From Spirochaetes bacterium ADurb.Bin110 (lineage in GTDB: Bacteria; Spirochaetota; Spirochaetia; Treponematales; Rectinemataceae): 11,835 bases of DNA. The DNA lies in contig MWDY01000217.1 in NCBI GenBank assembly GCA_002070755.1, forward strand, positions 1 to 11,835, written 5' to 3'. A model generated the notes under the pieces. That model was given only the letters and a program-made list of their open reading frames with translations, did no database searches and was not told the DNA's origin. Both the position numbers and the translations under genes were made by a program. Shown here one piece after another: positions 1-8,020 of the stretch. Each line of letters starts with the position of its first letter. Position 1 is the stretch's first letter.

Positions 1-135
1 CGCTATGAATTGCACATTTTTCAATCCTGCCATAATCATTCGATTTACAGCATTCGAGCCTCCGCCTCCAGTTCCAATAACCTTGATCACAGTTGGGCTT
101 CCTATACCATTGTCGTCAACAAGTTCTATCGCCAT
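1..135 (-). CDS. ftsZ: Cell division GTPase FtsZ, N-terminal 45 residues (3' part outside window)
   Basis: FtsZ is the tubulin-like GTPase that polymerises into the cytokinetic ring at midcell. Only the first 45 codons are present; the frame is open to the window edge. The translation carries the start of the nucleotide-binding domain, with [19 protein letters not shown] at about residues 16-34, which is the classic first glycine-rich loop. The start is ATG at 135, preceded by a full AGGAGG Shine-Dalgarno with a 6-nt spacer. The gene lies 21 bp after ftsA, as in most dcw clusters. The first 15 residues ([15 protein letters not shown]) are a short ordinary leader. Identity is nearly certain despite the truncation. 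Confidence 0.97.
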   Translation of the reverse strand, partial: MAIELVDDNGIGSPTVIKVIGTGGGGSNAVNRMIMAGLKNVQFIA

Positions 136-156
136 ATTCTTCCTCCTATGCAAGCA

Positions 157-1392
157 TTAGAAAAACCTGTCTTTTATCCATTTTATGGGCGAAAAGCCAC
201 CTTTTTTGCCTTTTCGCGCCTTTTTTCTCGTCGAAGGTTCTGGTATTCCAATTCGTTCAGCCTCAAGCAATACTATACCTACAGCCGCAGAGAATGCTGG
301 TGAACGAAAACCAACATCAAGGCCGGGTAATGCTGCTGGTGCTCCTATTCTGACAGGAACCCCGAATACCGACCGTGCACAGTCGTCTATATGAGGCAAA
401 AGAGCTGATCCCCCTGTGAGCACGACTCCAGCCTTAATCAGTTCTTTTAATCCATTCTTTACTAGTCGCTCATTTACCATTTCGAATATCTCTTCTGCGC
501 GCGGCTGCACAATTGATACCAGTTTTCTACGTTCGAGTTCCACTGGCTCGCGTGCTCCAAATCCTGGCACAATGACAGTTTCATCAGGGTCGACAGCTTC
601 GGTCCATGCAGCTCCAGATTCCTTTTTTAGACGCTCGGCGGTATCGATAGGAATACTCAACATAATCGATATATCGCCCGTGATTTGGCTTCCTCCCAAG
701 GGAATAGCAGAGGTATAGACAGGATCGCTTTCGGAAAAAACCATTAAGTCTGTAGTACCTCCTCCTATATCAAGGAGAAGACAGCCCAATTCGCGCTCAT
801 CCTCTGTCAGCACTGCGCGTGCACAGCCCAGTATTCCCAGATAGCTCTGTTCGACCTTGTAACCTGCCCTAGTGACACATTTCAACATATTTTGTACGGT
901 TGATACCGAGCCTGTTATGATATGGACACTGCATTCAAGCCGAACTCCTGTCATGTGCAGCGGATTACGAATTCCCTTTTGATCGTCCACCGTATAGGAT
1001 CGAGGCACAACATGAAGAATTTCTCGATCCATTGAAATTGAAACTGCGCGAGCAGCTTCATGAACGCGAGCGATATCCTCTGCGGTAATTTCTCGGCCTC
1101 GCCCTGTTACTGCTATCTGTCCATTAGTATTGAAACTCTCAATATTCGCACCTGAAAGAGCGAGCGAAACTTCTCTAATATCTATTCCCGACATAAGTTC
1201 TGCTGCATCAATGGCAGAGTTGATGCTATTCAAAGTGCCTTCGATATTGAGTACTACACCGCGTCGCAGCCCACTCGAAGGCGCTGTACCTATTCCAAAG
1301 ATTTCAAATTGTCCCAACTCATTGAACCCACCAACAATCGCTTTTGTAACAGCGGTTCCTATGTCGAGAACTACAATACTTGTATCAGCCAG
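157..1392 (-). CDS. ftsA: Cell division protein FtsA (actin-like FtsZ membrane anchor), apparent CTG start
   Basis: FtsA is an actin-family ATPase that binds the FtsZ tail and tethers it to the inner membrane. Visible motifs are phosphate-1 VVLDIGT at residues 7-13, a family-typical segment with GLRRG near residues 42-46, phosphate-2 LLDIGGGTTD at about 206-215, and adenosine motif VLTGGSALLP at about 324-333. A basic stretch is followed by the C-terminal amphipathic membrane helix FSPIKWIKDRFF. An in-frame TAA lies at 1420-1418. The first ATG/GTG/TTG after it is TTG at 1317, and starting there would delete the conserved phosphate-1 strand. The best start is CTG at 1392, 6 nt after AAAGGAGG, giving 411 aa, a normal FtsA length. 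That start overlaps the ftsQ stop by 8 bp (CTGGCTGA), the same arrangement as ftsW/ftsQ (ATGACTGA). Identity is certain; the start codon is inferred. Confidence 0.96.
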   Translation of the reverse strand: MADTSIVVLDIGTAVTKAIVGGFNELGQFEIFGIGTAPSSGLRRGVVLNIEGTLNSINSAIDAAELMSGIDIREVSLALSGANIESFNTNGQIAVTGRGREITAEDIARVHEAARAVSISMDREILHVVPRSYTVDDQKGIRNPLHMTGVRLECSVHIITGSVSTVQNMLKCVTRAGYKVEQSYLGILGCARAVLTEDERELGCLLLDIGGGTTDLMVFSESDPVYTSAIPLGGSQITGDISIMLSIPIDTAERLKKESGAAWTEAVDPDETVIVPGFGAREPVELERRKLVSIVQPRAEEIFEMVNERLVKNGLKELIKAGVVLTGGSALLPHIDDCARSVFGVPVRIGAPAALPGLDVGFRSPAFSAAVGIVLLEAERIGIPEPSTRKKARKGKKGGFSPIKWIKDRFF

Positions 1393-2542
1393 AGACTGCC
1401 TCCTTTGTCTGGTAGATTACAGTGCCAGAATGAAAATCTATTTCGCTTGGCTGATCACTCAAACCACGCGAATGCAAAATATCAAGAACCACCAATGCAT
1501 TACATAAAGCCTCGGCACTGAATCTGAGCGGCAAGCGTACCGCCGTTTTTACATGCATGGGATAAAGTACAATCTCGATATTGTTTGTCGAGATTCTTTC
1601 CACATGTATTTCTGAAAACGCCTTGAGTAGCTCAGGCGAATCTTGCTTGATCGCCGCCAAGTTTGCAAAAAGCGGTAGAATGGCTTCCGGTAGTTGCTGA
1701 CCTAAATTGAATTGCTCAAATTTAATGCCTGATACTACTGGCAGCTCGGGATTATCAGAATCGTCTGCGTCTAGAGAAGCAAATGCTATGCCCTCCCCAT
1801 CGACTAGAATGAGTTTCGAGCCTTGTTCTGTATTTATAGCTATAGATGCTACTGCTAAACGCTCACGAATATCGATCGCGAGTGTGGAAGGTAAAACCCT
1901 ATGAACTTTCGCGCTAGCTATTCTTGGGTTATTTGTAATCGAATTTGTGATCTCTTCTATATTTACCGAAAAAAGATTTTCGTTTCCAATCGGACCTAAG
2001 GACTCGATTATGGAATTCTCCAACATAGTCTCCAAGCCGCTCACCCTAACTGTCTCGATCTTGGCAAGCCGTGGGAGTGAGATGGCTGCTCCAGCTGAAA
2101 GAATACACAATAGCGCAATTGCTATGAGGATCCGCAAGCCACTGTGTCTCCTAGGAACCGTCGATGGTTTGACTGGCTTAACAGCCTCACTGAGCTTTTC
2201 GGCTTGTGCGGAAAGCGCAATAGAAGCTTGTGAAGCATGCCCTATATATGGATGTACAGAAATCTTTGCAGTGGATGCGGGCCCAGCTTTCTCTTTTGAC
2301 GCTCGATGCGCTTGTTCCGAGGAGGTTCTAATTCTCTTCGATATTTGATTTTTATCACTCGTATCTATGCTTTTTACTGAGCTTTTCAACACGGAAGTGC
2401 CTGGCAGAGCTGTCTCAGAGCGTGTAGTAGCCTTGGTGATGTCTATGGAATAATTGTCAGATTTTGAGAGAAGCGAATGAGCTCCTTTCTTTCTCTGGGC
2501 ATTTGTTTCATTGGTCTGTTCCTGCAATCTGACATCAGTCAT
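1385..2542 (-). CDS. ftsQ: Cell division protein FtsQ/DivIB with long cytoplasmic N-terminal tail
   Basis: FtsQ/DivIB is a bitopic divisome scaffold whose extracytoplasmic POTRA domain binds FtsL and its partner. The 385-residue protein has a Ser/Thr/Lys-rich, low-complexity tail (residues 1-135), one membrane segment (about 136-156), then a POTRA domain from about 162 to 235 (IETVRVSGL, ENLFSVN, NNPRIASAKVHRVLPSTLAI) and a beta-rich FtsQ domain to the end. Many FtsQ proteins have cytoplasmic tails of only some tens of residues, so this tail is long. The ATG at 2542 overlaps the ftsW stop by 8 bp and is preceded by AAGGGG. The gene sits between ftsW and ftsA, the canonical ftsQ position. The sequence is divergent, so the call rests on topology, the POTRA-like segment and position. 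Confidence 0.9.
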   Translation of the reverse strand: MTDVRLQEQTNETNAQRKKGAHSLLSKSDNYSIDITKATTRSETALPGTSVLKSSVKSIDTSDKNQISKRIRTSSEQAHRASKEKAGPASTAKISVHPYIGHASQASIALSAQAEKLSEAVKPVKPSTVPRRHSGLRILIAIALLCILSAGAAISLPRLAKIETVRVSGLETMLENSIIESLGPIGNENLFSVNIEEITNSITNNPRIASAKVHRVLPSTLAIDIRERLAVASIAINTEQGSKLILVDGEGIAFASLDADDSDNPELPVVSGIKFEQFNLGQQLPEAILPLFANLAAIKQDSPELLKAFSEIHVERISTNNIEIVLYPMHVKTAVRLPLRFSAEALCNALVVLDILHSRGLSDQPSEIDFHSGTVIYQTKEAVSG

Positions 2543-3704
2543 ATGCTGCCCCTTTTCTCCTAAAGGCTGCTCTCATAATCATCTCAGTCCGACTACTCCG
2601 AGATAGATTGATGAGAATACCACAAGAAATTGCGCTCATGAGAATTGCCGAGCCACCAGCTGAGAAGAAAGGAAGTGCTAGACCGGTAGTTGGCATTATT
2701 CCCGTAACAACAGCAAGATTCAAAAGTACCTGCAATGATAAAAGGATTATGATTCCAAAGCCTGCAAGCCTTGAAAAGTAATCTGACACAATAAGTCTTC
2801 TGCCCGCTCGCACCAGTATGAAGGACCAAAGCCCCATAACCATAACGACACCAGCAAATCCCGCCTCTTCTACAAAAGCTGCAAATATAAAGTCAGATTG
2901 AACTTCTGGAATAGAGCTGAATTTTAGAGTGCCAAGCCCTACACCCTTCCCCCAGATACCACCGGCACGAATTGCTCTGAGTGCGCTATACATCTGATAA
3001 TTGACTGTTTGGGTATGCTGGTCTGGCATTAGAAAACCAACTAAGCGCTGCACTCTATACTGTGAAGAAAAAATCATAAGCGCACCATAGAGAATCAAGA
3101 ACAATGCCAGATTAGTCATGAATAAAAATGGAGTACCTGCGAGATACAGCATCGCAAATGCAACGGCAAGCACTAGAATTGAGGTCGAAAAATCCTGCTG
3201 TAGAAAAATCAGAACCGCAGATATGATCACAAGGATAATTGAAGGGAAAACCACCAGACCTGATTCGACGAGTCGCTCTTTTCGTTTTTCGAGAAAAGAT
3301 GCGAGATATAATACCATCACTGGTTTCCAGATTTCGGAAGGCTGAAAACTAAACGAACCGATCCTGATCCAGCGGCGCGCATTATTGATTGTCATTCTTA
3401 GAGGATTAAATAGTGGCAGTGAGAGACCAATTACGCATAAGACGACTGCAATGGGTAATACCGCACGCAATAGCTTTATTGGAATTACCGCGGCTATGGC
3501 CATGCAAATAAGAGATATCACATAAAGAATCGCTTGTTTGCCGATTATCGAGTTAGGCCCACCGTTGCGTATAGCAAAACCAATGGAACCGGACCACAAT
3601 GTCATTATTCCTATCAACGAGACTATGATTATTGCACTGACCATTTGCCAATCTATCCGATGCGAATCCATAAACGAGCTCTTGATCCTGCTCTCTTCTT
3701 TCAT
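2535..3704 (-). CDS. ftsW: Septal peptidoglycan polymerase FtsW (SEDS family)
   Basis: FtsW is the SEDS-family glycosyltransferase that polymerises lipid II at the division site with a class B PBP. The 389-residue protein has about ten hydrophobic segments after a roughly 20-residue cytoplasmic start. Family signatures are NNARRWIRIGSFSFQPSE (about 107-124), QQDFSTSILVLAVAF (about 169-183), PEVQSDFIFAAFVEE (about 266-280, with D271 as the expected catalytic aspartate) and GIMPTTGLALPFFSAGGSA (about 335-353). The ATG at 3704 lies 9 bp after the mraY stop, and its GAGG Shine-Dalgarno overlaps that stop. RodA is the alternative family member, but the position between mraY and ftsQ favours FtsW. 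No ftsI partner is encoded in the window. Confidence 0.95.
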   Translation of the reverse strand: MKEESRIKSSFMDSHRIDWQMVSAIIIVSLIGIMTLWSGSIGFAIRNGGPNSIIGKQAILYVISLICMAIAAVIPIKLLRAVLPIAVVLCVIGLSLPLFNPLRMTINNARRWIRIGSFSFQPSEIWKPVMVLYLASFLEKRKERLVESGLVVFPSIILVIISAVLIFLQQDFSTSILVLAVAFAMLYLAGTPFLFMTNLALFLILYGALMIFSSQYRVQRLVGFLMPDQHTQTVNYQMYSALRAIRAGGIWGKGVGLGTLKFSSIPEVQSDFIFAAFVEEAGFAGVVMVMGLWSFILVRAGRRLIVSDYFSRLAGFGIIILLSLQVLLNLAVVTGIMPTTGLALPFFSAGGSAILMSAISCGILINLSRSSRTEMIMRAAFRRKGAAYD

Positions 3705-3713
3705 CGACCAACC

Positions 3714-4796
3714 TCATTGAATCTTCAAAGTCGACAATGCAATCAAGGCAAAAATGCCCCCCACTATCCAAAACCTCACCACAACTTTTGTTTCCTTTAA
3801 GCCCTTTAGCTCGAAGTGATGGTGGAGAGGCGCCATTAGAAAAAGCCTTTTCCCTTTAGTCAGCTTGAAGTAAATTACTTGCAGCATTACTGAGCCAATC
3901 TCGATTACGAAAACACCGCCAATGACCAAAAGAAGGATCTCTTTTTTTACCATGAGCGATAGTACTGCAAGGACTCCACCAAGGGAGAGGGAACCGACAT
4001 CTCCCATGAATATCTCCGCTGGATGAGCATTGAACCAGAGGAATCCTACGCAGGCACCCAACAAAGCAAAATTGAATACTGTGAGTTCGCTTGCCTGCTT
4101 GATGTATGGAAGCCCCAGATATTGCGACCAATCTGCCCGGCTTGTTACATAAGTCAGAACAGAAAAAGCGAGAACTGCAAAGATAACAAGACCCACGGCG
4201 AGGCCATCAAGTCCATCGGTTATATTGACCGCATTCGACCATGTTGCAACATAGATAATCGCTATAGGCAACCAATAGACTCCGAGATCGACGACATGGA
4301 CTTTGAAAAATGGAACGTAGAGCTTTGTGATAGAAGGACCGGTTGTGCGGTAAATCGCATAGACAACTATAGTCGAGACAATGAATTGCAGGACTAGCTT
4401 TTGTGCGGCAGAGAGCCCGTCCGAGGTATGTTTCTTTATTTTGAGGAGGTCATCCGCGGCTCCTATGAGGCCAAAACCTATAAGCGCCGAAAGTGCAATC
4501 CAACAATATTGACTTGTTATATCTATCCATAGCACAACAGATAATAAGACTGACAATATAATCAAAAGACCACCCATAGTGGGTGTTCCTGTTTTCGCCA
4601 AGTGACTCTGGGGGCCATCCAATCGTACAGACTGACCAAACTTGAGCACCCTTAATCGATCGATAAGCCATGGGCCCAAGATATAGCTGATCAGAAGAGC
4701 CGTAACTGCAGCATAAGCAGACCGAAAAGTCAAATACCTGAAAATATTGAAGGGAGTAAAATATTTTACTAAAGGAAGAAGAAACTCACGGAGCAT
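3714..4796 (-). CDS. mraY: Phospho-N-acetylmuramoyl-pentapeptide transferase MraY
   Basis: MraY transfers phospho-MurNAc-pentapeptide from UDP to undecaprenyl phosphate, forming lipid I at the inner membrane. The 360-residue length is standard, and about ten membrane segments are visible. Signatures are TPTMGG (71-76), AADDLLK (113-119, the Asp-Asp pair), NITDGLDGLA (191-200), FMGDVGSLSLGG (263-274) and PLHHHFE (323-329). All expected active-site blocks are intact. The ATG at 4796 follows GGAGG with a 5-nt spacer and overlaps the end of murF by 11 bp, which suggests translational coupling. It follows the gene for the preceding enzyme, MurF, as in the standard cluster. The next gene is ftsW because murD is not present here. 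Confidence 0.98.
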   Translation of the reverse strand: MLREFLLPLVKYFTPFNIFRYLTFRSAYAAVTALLISYILGPWLIDRLRVLKFGQSVRLDGPQSHLAKTGTPTMGGLLIILSVLLSVVLWIDITSQYCWIALSALIGFGLIGAADDLLKIKKHTSDGLSAAQKLVLQFIVSTIVVYAIYRTTGPSITKLYVPFFKVHVVDLGVYWLPIAIIYVATWSNAVNITDGLDGLAVGLVIFAVLAFSVLTYVTSRADWSQYLGLPYIKQASELTVFNFALLGACVGFLWFNAHPAEIFMGDVGSLSLGGVLAVLSLMVKKEILLLVIGGVFVIEIGSVMLQVIYFKLTKGKRLFLMAPLHHHFELKGLKETKVVVRFWIVGGIFALIALSTLKIQ

Positions 4797-6255
4797 AATG
4801 TCCTCCCATACTCGAATCAGACAAGTCTATGAGTCCTTTTTCTTCGAATGCGCGCGAGAGCCTTTCAAGGGCCATACCTCGCGAGCCCTTTATAAGCACA
4901 AGATCACCTTCTTTAATGTAATTAGAAACTGCATCGATCAGATTTTGCATGTCTGTCGTATGCATCAACATGCCATTAAAAGCAGCTTCTTTGAGCACAG
5001 CTTCAGCTGCTTTCATTTCCTCTCCAAAAAGAAAGATAGCTTCTGGATTCATTCCTGCTGCCATAAAACCGACATCGCGATGTGCTTTATCGCTTTCTTT
5101 TCCAAGCTCCAGCATAGAGCCGAGAATCAAGACTTTGCGATTCGTGGATGATACTCCAGACAGGAAGTCGATTGCGGCAGCCATGCTATCGGGATTTGCG
5201 TTGTAATAATCCTGAAATACAGTGATTTTGCCTTTACAAAGTCGTGAGCGACCAAAAAGAGGCTGAACTTTCGAAAGCCCTTGAACCGCGAGAATAGGGT
5301 CAAGGTCGAGAAGTGTGGCCATTGATAATGATGCGCATGCATTCAGGAGATTGTGTTTACCAGGGAGACCAAAATCTAAAGTTAGGCCTTTCCATTCGAT
5401 TTTCCAGCCATCTAAGCCTTTGTCTTCGATGCATCCAAGCCCCTCAGTACTGCGAAGCCCAAAATAATGTACTGTACCCTTCACTTTTGAAGAGAGGTAA
5501 GCTTTGTAATCATCGTCTTCCCATAGCAAGGCCTTCTGTTGTCCATCGAAATATGAAAATATCCTGCTTTTTTCTCTCGCAATTTCGTCTCTCGAGCCAA
5601 ATATACCTACATGTGCTGACCCAATATTGGTTATGACAGCGATATCAGGCTCGTACATCTTGGCGAGCTCGTCCATTTCACCCTTGCGATTTATGCCCAT
5701 CTCAAAGATACCTATCTTGTGCTGAGGCTTAATACCAAAAATGGCCAGAGCAAGCCCAATATCGGAATTCAGATTCCCAGGGCTCACCGCGACACTCTCT
5801 TCTGGGAAGCATTCTGAAAGCATGGAAGCAATGCATTCTTTGGTAGTCGTCTTACCACTAGATCCAGTCACTCCTATTCTGAATAGATCATGCCTTCTTC
5901 GATATTCCCGAGCTGCATCCTGAAGGCCTGAAAGAGGAGAATCAGCAAGGATAAGACAGATTTCCGCAATCAGACCGCTATCTCGAACCGAAGCAATAGC
6001 TGTATCCTTTTCTTCTTGCTCGGCAAGGATTGCCCTTGCTCCATTTTGAATTGCCTCGAGAATATGGTGATGGCCATCTGTTCTCTCGCCCTTGAGAGCT
6101 ACAAACATGCTATTTGGCTCTGCCAACCTAGAATCAGTGACAACAGAGCAAATCGGCGTATCGAGCTTGCCTTTACAAGTAGCTCCAATGATACCGGCAA
6201 GTTCGCTAGCGTAGAACAAGACCTGTTGATCGGAAGCAAGGCTATTTTCTTCCAT
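4786..6255 (-). CDS. murF: UDP-N-acetylmuramoyl-tripeptide--D-alanyl-D-alanine ligase MurF
   Basis: MurF is the cytoplasmic ATP-dependent ligase that adds D-Ala-D-Ala to the UDP-MurNAc-tripeptide, the last soluble step before MraY. The 489-residue protein has the three Mur-ligase domains. The N-terminal UDP-binding part has VTDSR (39-43) and FVALKGERTDGHHHI. The central ATPase domain has P-loop GSSGKTTTK (131-139), NLNSDIGLAL (161-170), FEMGINRKGEMDELA and NIGSAHVGIFGSRDEIAREK with the carbamylated-Lys-type region. The C-terminal domain has YYNANPDSM and KGSRGMALE. The pattern is MurF rather than MurE or MurC. The ATG at 6255 follows GGAGGTGAG and overlaps the end of ftsL by 14 bp. It is the only amino-acid ligase of the Mur series in the window. 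Confidence 0.97.
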   Translation of the reverse strand: MEENSLASDQQVLFYASELAGIIGATCKGKLDTPICSVVTDSRLAEPNSMFVALKGERTDGHHHILEAIQNGARAILAEQEEKDTAIASVRDSGLIAEICLILADSPLSGLQDAAREYRRRHDLFRIGVTGSSGKTTTKECIASMLSECFPEESVAVSPGNLNSDIGLALAIFGIKPQHKIGIFEMGINRKGEMDELAKMYEPDIAVITNIGSAHVGIFGSRDEIAREKSRIFSYFDGQQKALLWEDDDYKAYLSSKVKGTVHYFGLRSTEGLGCIEDKGLDGWKIEWKGLTLDFGLPGKHNLLNACASLSMATLLDLDPILAVQGLSKVQPLFGRSRLCKGKITVFQDYYNANPDSMAAAIDFLSGVSSTNRKVLILGSMLELGKESDKAHRDVGFMAAGMNPEAIFLFGEEMKAAEAVLKEAAFNGMLMHTTDMQNLIDAVSNYIKEGDLVLIKGSRGMALERLSRAFEEKGLIDLSDSSMGGHYAP

Positions 6256-6547
6256 TATTGCTCACCTCCGAAGCCTTCTGTTCCTGCGTCTCAGTTACTA
6301 TAATACGTTGTTCTGGAGCTGCAACTTTCATCCCTCTTCGAATCGCTGCTCTTTCGATGCTCTCCAGGTTAGCGAGCTTTGCAATATTTGCATCCAATTC
6401 TCTGCAGACTTTTAGGAGATCCATCTCAGAGCGCTGCAATTCTCTTACTTCAGCTCTCAGGGCAGCGTAGCGCGTTGTTTGATACACTAGGCCTATGAAT
6501 AAAAGGCAGATAATTATGCCAAAAATCCAGAAGCGCCTTGCATTCAT
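6242..6547 (-). CDS. ftsL: FtsL-like bitopic cell division protein
   Basis: This is a 101-residue protein with a very short cytoplasmic start, one membrane segment (about residues 6-23) and a predicted coiled-coil (about 28-66, rich in Leu, Glu and Arg) that would lie in the periplasm. The tail is polar. This is the FtsL/DivIC layout, and the position directly after rsmH is canonical for ftsL. FtsL forms a complex with FtsQ and FtsB/DivIC and activates FtsW-FtsI. The ATG at 6547 shares ATGA with the rsmH stop and follows GAGAGG by 7 nt. Sequence identity across this family is low, so the name rests on architecture and synteny. The usual next gene, ftsI, is missing and murF follows directly. 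Confidence 0.85.
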   Translation of the reverse strand: MNARRFWIFGIIICLLFIGLVYQTTRYAALRAEVRELQRSEMDLLKVCRELDANIAKLANLESIERAAIRRGMKVAAPEQRIIVTETQEQKASEVSNNGRK

Positions 6548-7566
6548 ATCTGTACCTCTCGATCATTTGCTCGAATGGCTCTGAATTTAGCAGATCTTGA
6601 GGAAGGATTATTATGGAGCTCTTCTTTCGTAGGAGATTCTGGCTTTTTCCATTCGAGCGAAAATTGACTATCCTTGGCTTTTTCAGCGAAGATATGCTTG
6701 ACAATGCGATCTTCTAGCGAATGAAAAGTTATCACCGCGCAGACAGCACCAGGGCCGAGCAATTCCAGGGCATCGATACAAGCTCTCTCGAGGCGACTGA
6801 GCTCATCGTTGACCAAGATACGAAGCGCTTGAAATGTGCGGGTTGCAGGATGAATGCGACCATTGCGATATTTGACAGGTACTGCATCATATATAATCGA
6901 AGCCAGCTGAGATGATGTACGGATATATTCTTTCTTTCTTGTCTCTACTATCGCATGCGCAATTTGTCTTGAAAAGCGTTCCTCGCCATATTTAAAGATT
7001 TCATTTGCCAGTTCTGTTTCTGAAAGCCGGTTGACAAGTTCTCCAGCAGTACACTGCGCATATGGAGAAAAACGCATGTCCAGGGGCTCATCTGCATAGA
7101 AAGAAAAACCTTTCCCCGAACTCTTGAGTTGATACATCGAGATGCCAAGATCAAAAAAAATGAGAGAAGGCCTTAGCTCGCCTTCTTCATTGTAAAGACA
7201 CGAAAAAACATCCCCAGGAACTCTATAACTAGCTCTCTTATTGCGAATTTCAGATAGCACCTCATCATAGTAACCATTGATGATCGAAATTCTATCTGCA
7301 AATGGCCTAAGACGCTCAGATGCGCGATTGCAAGCATCTGGGTCTGCATCGATGCCGATGCAACGAAGCGCCTTATATTCTTTCAAAAGCGCTTCAGCAT
7401 GGCCACCAGCCCCAATTGTGCAATCTATGTAGAGTGTCATAGGACTTATCTTGGAGGCAAGCTTACATACCTGTTCCAGCATCACTGGCTTATGCAGGGG
7501 AAAATCCTTGCTGTTGCCTTTATCGGAATAGGATTTTTGAGTTTGCATAATCGGCTCGCCTTGCAT
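6544..7566 (-). CDS. rsmH: 16S rRNA (cytosine(1402)-N(4))-methyltransferase RsmH (MraW)
   Basis: RsmH uses S-adenosylmethionine to methylate N4 of C1402 in the 16S rRNA decoding centre. With the start at ATG 7566 the protein is 340 aa. Motifs are the opening HKPVMLEQV (25-33), SAM loop DCTIGAGGH (48-56), IDADPDA (72-78), FFDLGIS (137-143), PLDMRF (161-166), TFQALRILVNDEL and ITFHSLEDR (279-287). The region between residues about 101 and 134 is somewhat longer than in many homologues. An upstream in-frame TTG at 7599 would overlap mraZ by 23 bp. ATG 7566 is preferred because TGAGGGA, 8 nt upstream, makes a good ribosome site and overlaps the mraZ stop. ATG 7548 is a second possibility. This is the second gene of the dcw operon. 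Confidence 0.97.
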   Translation of the reverse strand: MQGEPIMQTQKSYSDKGNSKDFPLHKPVMLEQVCKLASKISPMTLYIDCTIGAGGHAEALLKEYKALRCIGIDADPDACNRASERLRPFADRISIINGYYDEVLSEIRNKRASYRVPGDVFSCLYNEEGELRPSLIFFDLGISMYQLKSSGKGFSFYADEPLDMRFSPYAQCTAGELVNRLSETELANEIFKYGEERFSRQIAHAIVETRKKEYIRTSSQLASIIYDAVPVKYRNGRIHPATRTFQALRILVNDELSRLERACIDALELLGPGAVCAVITFHSLEDRIVKHIFAEKAKDSQFSLEWKKPESPTKEELHNNPSSRSAKFRAIRANDREVQI

Positions 7567-7576
7567 AGACAATCCC

Positions 7577-8020
7577 TCAAGAAAGCGTAAGCCCGCCAAG
7601 CTCTTCGGCAGCCATCATGAATTCCGATTGTTTTTCTGCCATATAATCTTGATATCTTTGGCTGTCCCATATCTCGATATAGCGAGAAATCGCAAGGATA
7701 ACACACTCTTTCGATAGTCCTGCCCATTCTCTCAAGCTCTGAGGAATAAAGATTCTACCTAGTTTATCTACTTCCACTTCTTGAGCGGGAGCAATGATTC
7801 TTCTCTGTATTAGGCGAGATCGTGCTTGAAAGAGGCTTGTAGTGGCAAGAATCCGCTGAGAAAGTACTTCCCATTCTTCAGGTATAAAAAGCCATAAGCA
7901 GGGATCTACACCTTGTGTGATTACTAAACTCGACGATAGATTAGCACGCAGACGAGCAGGAAGAGAAAGACGGCCCTTCTCATCGAGAGTATTCTTGAAT
8001 TCTCCAGTAAAGGATTTCAT
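7577..8020 (-). CDS. mraZ: Transcriptional regulator MraZ
   Basis: MraZ is a DNA-binding protein with two tandem SpoVT-AbrB-type half domains. It assembles into a ring and, in the bacteria studied, binds direct repeats in front of its own operon. The 147-residue protein shows both half-domain signatures, DEKGR at residues 13-17 followed by LSLPARLR, and DKLGR at 85-89 followed by IFIPQSLREWAG. The ATG at 8020 fits the family start (a few residues before FTGEF). A GTG at 8026 is an alternative two codons upstream. No strong Shine-Dalgarno is visible, since the repeat array occupies the space. It is the first gene of the operon and lies directly downstream of a sigma70-type promoter and candidate MraZ boxes, so autoregulation is likely. 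Confidence 0.97.
   Translation of the reverse strand: MKSFTGEFKNTLDEKGRLSLPARLRANLSSSLVITQGVDPCLWLFIPEEWEVLSQRILATTSLFQARSRLIQRRIIAPAQEVEVDKLGRIFIPQSLREWAGLSKECVILAISRYIEIWDSQRYQDYMAEKQSEFMMAAEELGGLTLS

Noticed and set aside
1315..1317. TTG at 1317 as the ftsA start
   Set aside because: It would remove the conserved phosphate-1 LDIGT motif, which is encoded in the same frame upstream, and no ribosome site precedes it.
1130..1507. 125-codon plus-strand open frame across the ftsQ/ftsA junction
   Set aside because: It lies opposite two real genes and has no Shine-Dalgarno or motif.
1947..2348. 133-codon plus-strand open frame
   Set aside because: It is antisense to the FtsQ coding sequence, has no ribosome site and no recognisable motif.
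4747..5151. 134-codon plus-strand open frame
   Set aside because: It is antisense to mraY and murF, both firmly identified, and its translation has no family features.
6450..6704. 84-codon minus-strand frame overlapping rsmH and ftsL
   Set aside because: It is out of frame with two well-supported genes and has no homology pattern or start signal.
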